Source of the DNA: Nakamurella sp. A5-74
Lineage (GTDB): Bacteria > Actinomycetota > Actinomycetes > Mycobacteriales > Nakamurellaceae
Reading direction: 5' to 3'
DNA length: 64,000 bases
NCBI RefSeq assembly: GCF_040438885.1
Contig: NZ_CP159218.1
Location: forward strand, 2,666,001 to 2,730,000
Below are positions 29,361 through 39,117 of this stretch, in pieces (the stretch's first letter is position 1; every line of letters starts with the position of its first letter). The translations under genes and the position numbers were made by a program. The notes under the pieces were generated by a model that was given only the letters and a program-made list of their open reading frames with translations, was not told the origin of the DNA and searched no databases.

Positions 29361-30766
29361 CAGTTCTCCAGTCGCATCAGGTCGTCGTCGGTCTCCCGAC
29401 GCAGCATCACCCGGTCCGTGCCGTCGGTCACCGTGACCACGGCCGGACGCGGAAGTCGGTTGTAGTTGCTGGACATCGCGTAGCAGTAGGCGCCGGTGGC
29501 GGCCACCGCCAGCAGATCGCCGGGGGCGAGGTCCGCAGGAAGGTAGCAGTCGCGGACGACGATGTCGCCGCTCTCGCAGTGCTTGCCCACCACCCGCGAC
29601 AAGGCCGGCGGCGCCTCGGACGTGCGCGAGGCGAGCACGACCGTGTACTCCGCGTCGTACAGCGCCGTCCGGATGTTGTCGCTCATCCCGCCGTCGACGG
29701 AGACGTAGCGCCGCACCAGTCCACCGTCCAGCTCGACGTCCTTGATCGTGCCGACCTCGTACAGGGTGAGCGTGCCGGGCCCGGCGATCGCGCGGCCCGG
29801 CTCGACGGCGATCCGCGGCACCGGTACCCCGGCTCGCTGCGCCTCACTGGTGACGATCTCGATCAGCGACTTGGCCATCTCGTCCGGGGCGGGCGGGTCG
29901 TCCCCGGCGACATAGGCGATGCCCAACCCGCCGCCGAGGTCAAGCGTGGTGAGCGTGCCCGCCAGCTGCGGATGCTGCGCCAGGACCTCGGCCATCAGGG
30001 CGACCACCCGGTGCGCCGCGACCTCGAAGCCCGACGGGTCGAAGATCTGCGAACCGATGTGGCTGTGCAGTCCGACCAGGGCGAGCGCGTCGCCGGCGGC
30101 CACCACGCGACGGGCGGCTTCGGCTGCGGCACCATTGGCCAGTGAGAAGCCGAACTTCTGGTCCTCGTGGGCGGTCGCGATGAACTCGTGGGTGTGCGCC
30201 TCGACGCCGACCGTCACCCGGATCATCACCGCTGCCGTGGTGTCGTGGGCCTCGGCGATCGCTGCCAGCCGAGCGATCTCCTCGAACGAGTCGAGCACGA
30301 CGATGCCGATCCCGGCCTCGACCGCCGCGGTCAACTCGGCCTCGGACTTGTTCGAGCCGTGGAGTGCGATCCGTTCTGCTGGGAATCCGGCGCGCAGCGC
30401 CAGCACCAACTCGCCGCCGGAGCAGACGTCCAGCGAGAGTCCCTCCTCCGCCAGCCAGCGGACGACCTGACCGGACAGGAACGCCTTTCCGGCGTAGTGC
30501 ACGTCGTCCGCGTGGCCGTAGGCGTCGGCGAAGTCCTGGCAGCGGGACCGGAAATCTGCCTCGTCGGTGACGAACAGCGGTGTCCCGTGCCTCATCGCCA
30601 GGTCGCGCACGTCCAGGCCGGCCACCGCGAGGGCGCCCGAATCGGACCGACGAGCGCCGCGGGAGAAGATCCGGGGGTCGATCGCGTTCAGGTCGGCCGG
30701 CTCCCGCAGGTGGGTGTGCGGCGTCGCAACGTCCGCGTGCCGGGGCCCCGCCGGATGCGCCCTCAT
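29357..30766 (-). CDS. lysA: Diaminopimelate decarboxylase
   Basis: A 469-residue PLP enzyme that makes lysine from meso-diaminopimelate. The PLP Lys is in [10 protein letters not shown], the glycine-rich phosphate-binding strand is [10 protein letters not shown], and [13 protein letters not shown] holds the catalytic Cys from the partner subunit. ATG 30766 was taken as it begins the typical N-terminus ([10 protein letters not shown]); the frame is open further. It heads the operon lysA-X-hom-thrC-thrB, joining lysine and threonine synthesis. Confidence 0.96.
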   Translation of the reverse strand: MRAHPAGPRHADVATPHTHLREPADLNAIDPRIFSRGARRSDSGALAVAGLDVRDLAMRHGTPLFVTDEADFRSRCQDFADAYGHADDVHYAGKAFLSGQVVRWLAEEGLSLDVCSGGELVLALRAGFPAERIALHGSNKSEAELTAAVEAGIGIVVLDSFEEIARLAAIAEAHDTTAAVMIRVTVGVEAHTHEFIATAHEDQKFGFSLANGAAAEAARRVVAAGDALALVGLHSHIGSQIFDPSGFEVAAHRVVALMAEVLAQHPQLAGTLTTLDLGGGLGIAYVAGDDPPAPDEMAKSLIEIVTSEAQRAGVPVPRIAVEPGRAIAGPGTLTLYEVGTIKDVELDGGLVRRYVSVDGGMSDNIRTALYDAEYTVVLASRTSEAPPALSRVVGKHCESGDIVVRDCYLPADLAPGDLLAVAATGAYCYAMSSNYNRLPRPAVVTVTDGTDRVMLRRETDDDLMRLENW

Positions 30767-31068
30767 TCCAGGACTCCCTCGAACCGCACGCTGCGCCACT
30801 TCCTCTACCGGTACTCGGGTCCAGGCTGCCGGCCGGGACTCAGACGGGGCCGCGCGATCGGCTCCCGACATCCATTGTCTCAGCCCGGACCGGAGGCACC
30901 CACCGGCGGTCCCCGCGCCGGGCGCCCCGACGGGTGCGCTCTCGCGCCCGTCTACCGTCCGGTGTGTCCCATCCGGCGCCCGTACACTCGCTGAGGCTCC
31001 CCCGGGAGCCGCGACCGCACGATCTGGGCGGCGCCCCCCGCACCTGACGACGAGGTTCGAAGAACAAG
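30767..31068. other. Divergent spacer between lysA and the DUF3105 gene
   Basis: No supportable gene. On the plus strand a possible -10 box TACACT lies at 30983-30988. A small hairpin follows at 30995-31010 (GGCTCCC / GGGAGCC, 2-base loop), near the expected 5' end of the transcript. No lysine riboswitch pattern is seen on the lysA side. Confidence 0.4.
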
Positions 31069-32118
31069 ATGATGGCCAGTGGCTCCAGCAACAGACGTCC
31101 GGCTTCCCCGAAGTTGCCCTCCACCGGGGCTCGCCAGAGCCTCCCGTGGATGACGATCGCCGCGGTGGCCGTGGTCGTCCTGCTGGCCGGTGGCATCACC
31201 TGGGTGATCGTCGACAAGTCCAGTGCGAAGAGTTCAGCGTCGGAGAAGCTGCAGGCCTGGGTGCCGACCGCCGACAACCGTGACCCGTCGACCAAGATCC
31301 CCGGGATCTACGTCGGCGCGCGGACCGACGAGGGCGCCGGCAAGGCCTACGCCTACGGCAAGTACGTCGCTGCGATCCACGTGACCTCCGACCAGCGCGT
31401 CGCCTACGACCGGTTCCCGCCCGTCGGTGGACCGCACGACCAGCAGTGGGCCGACTGCCAGGGCGTCGTCTACGACAAGCCCGTCCGCGACGAGAACATG
31501 GTTCACACGCTGGAGCACGGGGCGGTCTGGATCGCCTACAACCCGGAGACCGTCACCGGCGCCGAGCTGGACACGCTGAAGGCCTACGTCACCGGCCAGA
31601 ACTACATCACCCTGACGCCGTACACCGGCCTCAAGGCCAACATCTCGCTGCAGGGCTGGGCGCATCAGCTGCAGGTCGCCTCCGCCTCGGACGAGCGGAT
31701 CGCCCAGTTCATCACCGCGCTCCGGCAGAACCAGTACGTCTACCCGGAGACCGGCGCGCGCTGCGACTCCCCCGGCTGGGACTCGGCGAACCCGTACCCC
31801 CTCGACACTTCACCGCGGACCAGCGCGGACGTCCAGATGGACGGCAAGGGCGCTGCCGCCGCGACTGACGAGGCCGGGGTCGGCGCGTCCGACTCCTCGG
31901 GCGCAGAGTCCTCTGGTGCGGCGTCGTCGGGTGCAGCGTCCTCCGGTGCAGAGTCCTCCGGTGCAGCGTCGTCGGGTGCAGCGTCCTCCGGTGCAGAGTC
32001 GTCCGGTGCAGCGTCCTCCGGTGCACAGTCGTCCGGCGCGGAATCCTCCAGTACCGAATCCTCCAGCGCGCCGTCGTCCGGCGCTGCGTCGTCGTCGGCG
32101 GCACCGTCGAGTCGATGA
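31069..32118 (+). CDS. DUF3105 membrane-anchored protein with Ser/Gly/Ala repeat tail
   Basis: A 349-residue protein. One membrane helix ([20 protein letters not shown], about 27-46) anchors an extracytoplasmic DUF3105 domain with [34 protein letters not shown] and [15 protein letters not shown]; these conserved His and Cys look suited to bind metal. The last about 80 residues are [10 protein letters not shown] repeats (31893-32075), probably unfolded. The stop overlaps the next start as ATGA, and the pairing with a DUF305 gene is known in actinobacteria. The function is not established. Confidence 0.85.
   Translation: MMASGSSNRRPASPKLPSTGARQSLPWMTIAAVAVVVLLAGGITWVIVDKSSAKSSASEKLQAWVPTADNRDPSTKIPGIYVGARTDEGAGKAYAYGKYVAAIHVTSDQRVAYDRFPPVGGPHDQQWADCQGVVYDKPVRDENMVHTLEHGAVWIAYNPETVTGAELDTLKAYVTGQNYITLTPYTGLKANISLQGWAHQLQVASASDERIAQFITALRQNQYVYPETGARCDSPGWDSANPYPLDTSPRTSADVQMDGKGAAAATDEAGVGASDSSGAESSGAASSGAASSGAESSGAASSGAASSGAESSGAASSGAQSSGAESSSTESSSAPSSGAASSSAAPSSR
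31893..32075 (+). repeat. In-gene 15-base repeats coding SSGA units
   Basis: About a dozen 15-base units of the type GCGTCCTCCGGTGCA / GAGTCGTCCGGTGCA code for (A/E)SSGA. Third positions vary between TCC and TCG, so part of the array is old. Slippage or recombination could change the copy number without breaking the frame, because 15 is a multiple of three. Confidence 0.85.
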
Positions 32119-32861
32119 GTCAGCAGCCCGACATCGACGACGAGTCGGCCGCACCTGCTGCGCCGCCGACCGATCGTCGACGGATCGTGGTGATCGGGGC
32201 GCTGTTCTCGGTGGCGCTGTTGGCCCTGGGTTTTCTGGTGGGCTACGCCCTGAACTCCGGCGACGACCTCGCCGTGGCCGTTCCGGCGAACGATTCGATC
32301 GAGGCCGGGTTCCTGCGCGACATGATCACCCACCACGACCAGGCCGTGGTGATGGCGCACGAAGCCGAGACCCACTCGAGGGATCCGGAGATCCAGCGCA
32401 TGGCGTACGACCTGGTGACGACGCAGCAGGGTCAGATCGGCACCATGAGCGGCTGGCTGATGCTGTGGCAGCTGCCGCAGCAGGTCTACAGCCCCCGGAT
32501 GGCCTGGATGGGCAACGACATGGCCGGCCACGGCATGGGCGGGATGGGATCAGTCACGACGACCAACGGGTCGTCGACCGGGCAGTCGGCGGACGGCGCT
32601 CTGATGCCTGGGATGGCCACCGACGCGCAGATGGACCAGCTCAGCACACTGCGCGGCAGCGCCTCCGACGTGCTGTTCCTCCAGCTGATGATCCGGCACC
32701 ACCAGGGCGGTTCGGCGATGATGCGGTACGCCGAGACCCACGCGAGCAATCCGATCGTCTCCAACTTCGCCGGTCAGATGGCCAACACCCAGGACGGAGA
32801 GGTCGCCGTCATGACGCAGATGCTGCAGGCCCGCGGCGCGCAGCCGCTCCCCGCTCCCTGA
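32115..32861 (+). CDS. DUF305 protein
   Basis: A 248-residue protein with an N-terminal membrane helix or uncleaved signal (VVIGALFSVALLALGFLVGY) and a DUF305 four-helix domain containing both HH motifs: FLRDMITHHDQAVVMAHEAE and LQLMIRHHQGGSAMMRYAE. The middle is Met/Gly/His-rich (MGNDMAGHGMGGMG), as in copper-binding relatives. DUF305 proteins have a ferritin-like bundle with His/Met ligands; metal binding outside the cell is a fair inference. It is translationally coupled to the DUF3105 gene. Confidence 0.88.
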   Translation: MSQQPDIDDESAAPAAPPTDRRRIVVIGALFSVALLALGFLVGYALNSGDDLAVAVPANDSIEAGFLRDMITHHDQAVVMAHEAETHSRDPEIQRMAYDLVTTQQGQIGTMSGWLMLWQLPQQVYSPRMAWMGNDMAGHGMGGMGSVTTTNGSSTGQSADGALMPGMATDAQMDQLSTLRGSASDVLFLQLMIRHHQGGSAMMRYAETHASNPIVSNFAGQMANTQDGEVAVMTQMLQARGAQPLPAP

Positions 32862-32925
32862 GCACCGCACGCAGCAGATCAAGGGGCGAGTTCTCCACCG
32901 ACGATGCGGTAGTCTTGTTCTCGCC

Positions 32926-32998
32926 GCCTCCGTAGCTCAGGGGATAGAGCACCGCCCTCCGGAGGCGGGGGTCGCAGGTTCAAATCCTGCCGGGGGCA
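32926..32998 (+). tRNA. tRNA-Arg (anticodon CCG)
   Basis: 73 bases fold as a full cloverleaf. The acceptor GCCTCCG pairs with CGGGGGC and the D stem is GCTC/GAGC. The anticodon stem CCGCC/GGCGG holds loop CTCCGGA, anticodon CCG (reads CGG, Arg). The T arm is GCAGG-TTCAAAT-CCTGC and the discriminator is A. CCA is not fully encoded. A TAGTCT box 10 bases upstream could be its -10 element. Confidence 0.95.
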
Positions 32999-33012
32999 CA
33001 GATCTTCCGCAT

Positions 33013-33046
33013 CAGGGCCGGTACCGATCAGTCGGTACCGGCCCTG
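33013..33046 (+). terminator. Terminator after tRNA-Arg
   Basis: A perfect 15-bp stem, CAGGGCCGGTACCGA with its complement, and a 4-base TCAG loop, 14 bases past the tRNA. It is a very stable hairpin without a T-tract, typical of actinomycete terminators. Confidence 0.85.
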
Positions 33047-33142
33047 ACCCGTGGGGGTACCAGTGCCGAGGTCCGATGGCCGTTGCCACCCAACGCCTTC
33101 CACAGTGATCACACCGGCGGCGATGGGTCCGTCCATCAAGTG

Positions 33143-33215
33143 ACCAGGAAATGGCCCTCGACCCGAGTTCCAGCAGGTGCACCTGCCGGAATGACGATCG
33201 AGGGTCACTTCCTCG
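33143..33215. terminator. Two-way hairpin before the MaoC gene end
   Basis: An imperfect long inverted repeat (AGGAAATGGCCCTCGA against TCGAGGGTCACTTCCT, 14 of 16 pairs) encloses a short palindrome GCAGGTGCACCTGC. It lies right after the stop of the minus-strand MaoC-like gene and faces the tRNA transcript. It probably ends transcription from the MaoC side. Confidence 0.6.
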
Positions 33216-33686
33216 TCAGTGCCCCATCGCATCGCTACGCCGGGTCGAGAACAAGCCCGTGAACGTCAGCCGGAGCACTTCGTCCGCCGGATCGCCACCA
33301 CGCAGGGCTCGGCCGGTCATCTCGATCAGCCCGAGGGTCGGGCGCTTCGCAGACACCCTGGCGGACAACACGTCCGCGGTGAAGTGCAGCTCGTCGCCGG
33401 CGAACACCGGGCGCGGCCAGGCGATCTCCCGCCCACCGGGTGATCCCTGGGACGTCGATCCGGCCAGCACCTCGTCCGCCCAGGCGCGCATCCACAACGA
33501 CGCCGTGAACCAGCCGCTGGCGCACAGTCCACCGAGCAACGAGTTCTTCGCCGCGACCGGGTCGGTGTGGAACGGTTGCGGATCGAACCGGTGGGCGAAG
33601 GCCAGCATCTCGTCGTGATCGACGACGGTGCTGCCCAGTGCCAGCGCCTCGCCCACGACGAAGTCTTCGTAGCTGCGTGTGCTCAT
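33216..33686 (-). CDS. MaoC-like enoyl-CoA hydratase / dehydratase
   Basis: A 156-residue hot-dog-fold protein. It has the R-hydratase layout: YEDFVVGEALALGSTVVDHD, FAHRFDPQPFHTDPVAAKNS with the catalytic Asp and His, and GLCASGWFTASLWMR. Its likely role is hydration of an enoyl-CoA. ATG 33686 gives the family's usual start. It lies 38 bp downstream of the P450 gene on the same strand, so the two may be co-transcribed. Confidence 0.85.
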   Translation of the reverse strand: MSTRSYEDFVVGEALALGSTVVDHDEMLAFAHRFDPQPFHTDPVAAKNSLLGGLCASGWFTASLWMRAWADEVLAGSTSQGSPGGREIAWPRPVFAGDELHFTADVLSARVSAKRPTLGLIEMTGRALRGGDPADEVLRLTFTGLFSTRRSDAMGH

Positions 33687-33724
33687 GGAACCGATCGTGC
33701 ACCCTGGCCGGGAGCGCCCGCGAC

Positions 33725-35098
33725 TCAGCCCAACAACACCGGCAGTTCCTCGACGCCGTAGACGATCGACGTCTGGCGGTAGCTCAGCTGGTCCGGCCGC
33801 TTGGCCAGGGTCAGGTTCGGGAACCGGCGGACCAGCCGCGGATAGGCGATCCGGAGCTCCATCTTGCCGAGCTCCGCGCCCACACACCGGTGGACGCCGT
33901 AGCCGAACGCCAGGTGCTTGGTCGGCTCCCTGCGCGGATCGAAACTGTCCAGGTCGCCGTCGGCCATCGCCTGGTCGCGATCGGCCGCCGACAGCGAGAC
34001 CATCACCATGTCGCCCTTGCTGATCGGCACGCCGGCGACCTCGGTGTCCTCTCGGGCGAACCGCGGGAACGCGACCTGGACGACCGCCAGATACCGCAGC
34101 AGCTCTTCGACGAACGGGCCGATCGCTGCGTCGTCGTCCCGGATGAGATCCCGGGTGTCCTTGTCCTGCAACAGGACCAGGCCACCCAGCGCGATCATGC
34201 TCGCCGTGGTCTCGAATCCGCCCACCAGGATCCCGTCGGCCAGACCTGCGAGCTCCTCGTCGGAGATCGAATCGCCGTGCTCGCGGATGATCATGCCCAG
34301 CAGGCCGTCACCGGGGTTCTTGCGTTCCCGGGCGACGACCCCCATCAGATAGTCGAGCGAATCGGAGATGGCGCCCAGCGAGGCGCCCGCGCCCGCGAAC
34401 AGATCGAACCGGGCCACCGACAGGCTCTGGAACGCCTCGCGGTCGGCGTACGGCACCCCCAGCAGCTCGCAGATGGCCAGCGACGGGATCGGCAACGAGA
34501 ACAGCTCGCACAGGTCGACCGGTTTGCCGGTGCGCTTCGCCTCGGCCTCCATCGCGTCCAGTTGCGCATCGACGATCTCCTCGAGCCGCGGGATCAGCCT
34601 GTTCAGCCGGCGCATGGTGAACTCGGGGGTCAGGATCTTGCGCAGCCGGGTGTGATCCGGCGCGTCGGCCATGCCGAGACCGCCGGGGTCCTTCTCCCCC
34701 ACATCGCCACCGATCGCCGCGAGCAGTGCCGGGTCCGCACTGATGTTGGTGAAGTCGTTGGAGAAGGTGGTCGCGTCGGCGAGCACGGTCTTGGCCGCCT
34801 CGTACCCCGTCACCAGGTGGATCGTGACGCCGCCGAAGGGCACCGGCAGCTTGCTCACCGGCGCCTCGGTGATCAACTTCCGTAATTCGGGCAACGGATC
34901 CAGACCGTCCCGGCGCAGCGGCATGGTGACCGAGGCCGGCAGCAGCGACAGCGCCGACCTGCCTCGCTTCTGCTGGAAGGCGAGTGCCCGCTTGGCCACC
35001 GCGCCGATCAGGCGGGACTTGGCCGCGGTGCCGACCTTCCGGACACCGGCCCAGCCGCGCGTCGCGAGCCCACGGATCTGCTGCACTGCTGAAGACAC
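33725..35098 (-). CDS. Cytochrome P450
   Basis: A 457-residue soluble bacterial P450. The haem-binding loop is FGYGVHRCVGAELGKME with the axial Cys. The I-helix is LVGGFETTASMIAL, with the oxygen-activating acid/Thr pair, and the K-helix has the ExxR-type FVEELLRYLAV. The N-terminal about 50 residues are basic and longer than in CYP105-type enzymes. GTG 35098 has a strong GAGGAGGAG site. No ferredoxin or reductase gene is adjacent. The substrate is unknown. Confidence 0.95.
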   Translation of the reverse strand: MSSAVQQIRGLATRGWAGVRKVGTAAKSRLIGAVAKRALAFQQKRGRSALSLLPASVTMPLRRDGLDPLPELRKLITEAPVSKLPVPFGGVTIHLVTGYEAAKTVLADATTFSNDFTNISADPALLAAIGGDVGEKDPGGLGMADAPDHTRLRKILTPEFTMRRLNRLIPRLEEIVDAQLDAMEAEAKRTGKPVDLCELFSLPIPSLAICELLGVPYADREAFQSLSVARFDLFAGAGASLGAISDSLDYLMGVVARERKNPGDGLLGMIIREHGDSISDEELAGLADGILVGGFETTASMIALGGLVLLQDKDTRDLIRDDDAAIGPFVEELLRYLAVVQVAFPRFAREDTEVAGVPISKGDMVMVSLSAADRDQAMADGDLDSFDPRREPTKHLAFGYGVHRCVGAELGKMELRIAYPRLVRRFPNLTLAKRPDQLSYRQTSIVYGVEELPVLLG

Positions 35099-35187
35099 TG
35101 CGCTCCTCCTCGATCCCCCCGAACCACCTCAAACCTACCGAGCCGGGCAGACCGCACCGCACCGACCGTGGGTGTTTCACTGGTCCG

Positions 35188-35817
35188 GTGACGCAGCAGG
35201 CCGTCGAAGTGGCGCTGAACCTGATCGGCTTGATCGCCTTCGCGCTGTCCGGTGCGCTGATGGCGGTGCGCAAGGACATGGATGTCATCGGCATGGTCGT
35301 CCTCGCGGCGATCACCGCCCTCGGGGGCGGCGTCATCCGGGACGTCCTGCTGGGCGACACGCCGCCGGTGGCACTGCGCACCACGTGGTGGCTGGTCGTC
35401 CCGCTCGCGGCCGCAGCGCTGACGTTCTTCTTCCATCCCGTGGTGGCGCGGCTGCGGCGAGCGGTGCTGGTGTTCGACGCCATCGGGCTGGGTGTCTTCT
35501 GCGCTGCGGCGACGACGAAGGGGATCGCGGCCGGTCTCGGACCGCTGGGCGCTGTGGTGATCGGGATCGTCACCGGAGTCGGGGGCGGCATCCTGCGCGA
35601 CGTGCTCGCCGGCGAGATCCCGTCGGTGCTCAGGCGGGACACCCAGCTGTACGCGGTCGCTGCCCTGACCGGGTGTGTGTTCGTCGCGGTCGCGCACGAG
35701 CTGGGACAGGACGGCCTCTGGGTGCAGTTCGTCGCGGCCGCCGGGATCTGCGCACTCCGGCTCGCAGCACTCTGGCGCGGGTGGGGTGCGCCGGCACCGG
35801 GACGCCGGATCAGCTGA
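35188..35817 (+). CDS. TRIC-type cation channel / UPF0126 membrane protein
   Basis: A 209-residue protein with seven membrane helices built from a duplicated unit. Each half has the family motif: ALGGGVIRDVLLGDTPP and GVGGGILRDVLAGEIPSVLR. This is the pattern of bacterial TRIC homologues (YicG/UPF0126), which form trimeric potassium-permeable channels in structural studies. GTG 35188 gives the standard start. It is divergent from the P450 gene with only 90 bp between them. Confidence 0.9.
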   Translation: MTQQAVEVALNLIGLIAFALSGALMAVRKDMDVIGMVVLAAITALGGGVIRDVLLGDTPPVALRTTWWLVVPLAAAALTFFFHPVVARLRRAVLVFDAIGLGVFCAAATTKGIAAGLGPLGAVVIGIVTGVGGGILRDVLAGEIPSVLRRDTQLYAVAALTGCVFVAVAHELGQDGLWVQFVAAAGICALRLAALWRGWGAPAPGRRIS

Positions 35818-35849
35818 CCGGAGCCCGGAAGCGCGTGCATGATGGGCGG

Positions 35850-37075
35850 ATGACGGAGAGCACGGCTGCGGCGCGGTCGACGGACACCAGCACGGCGCTC
35901 GACGCGGTGGCGCTCGACGCGGACGTCACCGCACTCTCGGCTGCCGAAGGCCGCTGGGCAGACACCTCACTGGCCCAGCGGGCCGATCTGCTCGACGAGG
36001 TGCACGCGACGATCGCAGCGGCCGCCGAGCAGTGGGTGCAGACCGCCACCACGATCAAGGGCCTGGAAGCACGGTCGCCCCTGGTCGGAGAGGAGTGGAT
36101 GTCCGGGCCCTACGCGATGTTGACCGCGACCACCGAGCTCGCCGCATCGCTCCGGGCGCTCGATCAGCAACGCAGCCCGCTGGAGCGAGCCTCGTTCGGC
36201 CGCACTGCCGGGGACCGGGTGACGGTCGGGGTGCTGCCCATCGGTCTGTCAGATCGATTGCTGCTCAACGGTTTCCGGGCAGATGTCTGGATGCGGCCGG
36301 GGCCACCGAGAGCGCCGTCCGCGACGCGGCAGGATCGGCTGCCCGCGACATCGGAGGTCCCGGCGGCGTCGGGCTGGTGCTCCGCGCCGGCAACATCACC
36401 TCCATCCCGCCGTTGGACGTGCTCACCGAACTGTTCGAGCACCAACGTGTCGTCATCCTCAAGCTGAATCCGGTGATGGACGCCATGCTGGAGCCGTACC
36501 GGCACGCGTTCGCCCCGCTGATCGACCTGGCGGTGCTGAGGATCGTCATCGGCGGTGCTGACGTCGGCAGCCATCTGGCCCACCACCCGCGGGTCAGCCA
36601 CGTGCACATCACCGGGAGCGCCCGCACCCACGATGTCGTGGTGTTCGGCACCGGAGCGGACGGTGTGCGCCGGAAGGCTGCCGGAGATCCGTTGCTGGAC
36701 AAGCCGATCGCCAGTTGGAAATGCCCGGCAGCGGTCGCGAATTCCTCGACGCGGCCGCCCGGCACGCGAACTCATCACTCACCGGCACTCTCGGCGCAAC
36801 ATCATCTGTGACCCGAAGACTCTGCGCGGCCTCGGTTCCGGGTTCGAAGAAGCCCTGCAGGAGCTGCGCTACGGGACGATCGGCGTGAACGCGTGGACCG
36901 GCTTCGGCTTCCTCACCACCCGGGCTCCCCCTGGGGTGCGTTCCCAGGCCACACGATCACCGACGTGCAGAGCGGGATCGGCAGCGTGCACAACACCCTG
37001 CTGCTGCAGGACCCGGAACGTACCATCGTCCGCGGGCCGTTCCGACCCTTCCCGAGATCCCTTGCCGGCCGGAAG
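35850..37075 (+). pseudogene. Broken aldehyde dehydrogenase
   Basis: Reading all three frames gives a decayed aldehyde dehydrogenase. It runs from ATG 35850 (MTESTAAARST...) to about 36298 in one frame. It continues to about 36708 in a second (VGLVLRAGNITSIPPLDVL, VLRIVIGGADVGSHL, VHITGSARTHDVVVFG). It then passes through short pieces in other frames (GREFLDAAARHANSSLTGTL; EEALQELRYGTIGVNAWTGF; WGAFPGHTITDVQSGIG). The part with the catalytic Cys, expected after DPLLDKPI, is missing. At least four frameshifts plus an internal deletion rule out function. Confidence 0.85.
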
Positions 37076-37738
37076 GTCTCCCTGTTGGCAGCGCTGGCAA
37101 CCGGGGCGTACCAGGTCACCTTCATGCACGCTATTGACCGGCTCGGCGCAGCACTGGGCACGTCGATTGCGCTGGGAGTAGCGCCGTTCGCCACCGGGCT
37201 GTGCGCTTGATGGTGGACGGGAGAACGCCTGACCGGCGGATGGATCTGCGCGACCGTTGCCGCGGCTCTCGACTGCGTTCTTCTCCTCGACTCATGGGGC
37301 ACCGCTCCCCCACCGTCGACCGGCATCCTGATCGCGGTGGTGTCTGGAACCTGTTACGGCGTCTACACCGTGGCAGCGAAACGATTCCTCACTGCCAGCG
37401 CACCCGCACTGCCCACCACTGCGCTCACCCTGCTGATCGCAGGAGTCGCGCTGTCACCGCTGGTGTTCATGCACACCGAAAATCTGGCAGATTCCTACTC
37501 GCTGCTGCTGATCGCCTGGACGGGCATCGCAGGAACCACCGCCGCGTACACGGCGTTCATATACGGCCTGCGCCGCACCAGCGCACCGACCGCCGGGATG
37601 CTGAGCCTGGCCGAACCCCTCGTGGCCGCGGTCCTCGGAATCGTCGTCCTGGACGAGCACCTCTCACCAGCGAGCCCAATGGGGCTGCACCACGCAGGTT
37701 TCAGGGTCACAGTGGTGTCCAAGTCCGCCGGCGGGTGA
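37076..37738 (+). pseudogene. Truncated and frameshifted EamA-type transporter
   Basis: Directly after the FRPFPRSLAG stretch of the aldehyde dehydrogenase remnant, the sequence becomes a drug/metabolite transporter: ATGAYQVTFMHAIDRLGAAL..., then GWICATVAAALDCVLLLDSW in another frame, then VSGTCYGVYTVAAKRF through IAGTTAAYTAFIYGLRRTSA and EPLVAAVLGIVVLDEHLSP in a third. The first helices are missing and the end looks altered. The two remnants are fused with no spacer, so a deletion probably joined them. Confidence 0.75.
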
Positions 37739-37919
37739 GCACTGCTCAAGCCTGACCCTCGAGGTCTGCGCCTAGATCGTGCCCCTGCCGGTGAACGAGG
37801 AGGCGTGATGGCTGCTGGGATGCCGTGCCCCGCTGTGCGGTGAGCACTGAACCATGAGGGCGCTGCGGTTCCTCCTCCGGACGATGATCAGGTACCGGTC
37901 GAGGCGAGGAGGAGCGGGA

Positions 37920-38855
37920 TGCTGTTTCTGGGTGATGACTGGGCTGAGGCCCACCATGATGTCGAGGTGCCGAGCGAGCAGGGCAACGTGCTGGCGCGCC
38001 GCCGGCTGCCGGAGGGGGTTGGCCGGGTTGGCGCAGCTGCACGCGCTGATCGCCGATCACCTCGGTGAGGACGACGAACCAGGCTCGGTGTTGGTCGGGA
38101 TCGAAAGCGATCGCGGCCCATGGGTGCAGGCACTGATCGCGACCGGGTATCTGGTGTACGCGCTGAACCCGTTGCAGGTAGCGCGGTATCGAGAACGGCA
38201 CGTCACCTCCGGCGCGAAGAGCGACCCGGGTGATGCGCACGTCCTTGCTGAGGTCGTCCGCACCGACCGCGCCCATCACCGGCCGGTGGCCGGTGACAGT
38301 GAACAGGCCGCGGTCATCAAGACCCTGGCCCGGGCACATCAGAGCATGATCTGGATACGGCAACGACAGAGCAACCAGCTGCGCTCGACGCTGCGGGAGT
38401 TCCATCCGGCCGCGCTGCTCGCGGTCGGCGACGACCTGGCCGGCCGGGACGCCCTCGCTGTGCCAACCCGGCCTCGGTGTCATCCTCGGAGGCCGGGTGC
38501 TTGCCGAGTTCGGCGACGCGGAAGGCCGCTACACCGACGCGAAGGCCGCCGGAACTACGCCGGAACCAGCCCGATCACCAAAGCCTCCGGCCGCAGACGA
38601 GTCGTGCTTGCCCGCTACGCCCGCAACCGCCGCCTCGGTGACGCCCTGCACCAACAGGCCTTCGCAGCGCTCACCGCCTCACCCGGCGCCCGAGCGTTCT
38701 ATGACCACCACCGAGCCCGCGGCGCCACCCACCACCAAGCCCTCCGTGCCCTGGCCAACCGACTCGTCGGCATCCTCGACGGCTGCCTCCGGCACCACAC
38801 CACCTACCACGAGACGATCGCCTGGGCCCACCACCAAACCGCCACCGCCGCTTGA
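37920..38855 (+). pseudogene. Decayed IS110-family transposase
   Basis: IS110 (DEDD-type) transposase remnant. The start MLFLGDDWAEAHHDVEV is in one frame. The shift comes at about 38025. IADHLGEDDEPGSVLVGIES...VYALNPLQVARYRERHVTSG and AKSDPGDAHVLAEVVRTDRA follow. A block after LLAVGDDLAGRDALAV is lost. The C-terminal NYAGTSPITKASGRRRVVLA, QQAFAALTASPGARAFYDHH and ALRALANRLVGILDGCL remain. One frameshift and an internal deletion make it inactive. No clear ends can be marked. Confidence 0.85.
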
Positions 38856-39117
38856 CACCTTCCAGCCCTGGGATACCTAGGCGGATGCGCACTGCTGATC
38901 GCCGGCCTGACGGCCACATCCCTACCCGACCTACTCCGCCTGCGTCCGAGACCTGCGCTCACCCGACCAAACTCACCCAATGACGTTCCGGCATGTCGGC
39001 ACTCCACCGGGAAAGAGACGATCGCATTCAGGTCGTCGTCGGCTCGATTTTGCGAATCATCGGCGCTGAAAGGGATTAAACGAACTATCGGGACAGGTTC
39101 CGGGATCTGCTTACCGG

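Noticed and set aside
30767-31068. Lysine riboswitch upstream of lysA
   Set aside because: No long structured leader with the expected conserved helices is visible on the minus strand. Actinobacteria rarely use it for lysA.
32926-32998. tRNA-Arg as the attachment site of the 35.8-48 kb island
   Set aside because: No integrase gene and no repeated tRNA 3' end were seen in the window. Intact housekeeping genes lie between the tRNA and the island.
38856-39117. Short frames between the IS110 remnant and the membrane pseudogene
   Set aside because: Frames on both strands lack start signals and domain character. It is probably leftover DNA from decay.
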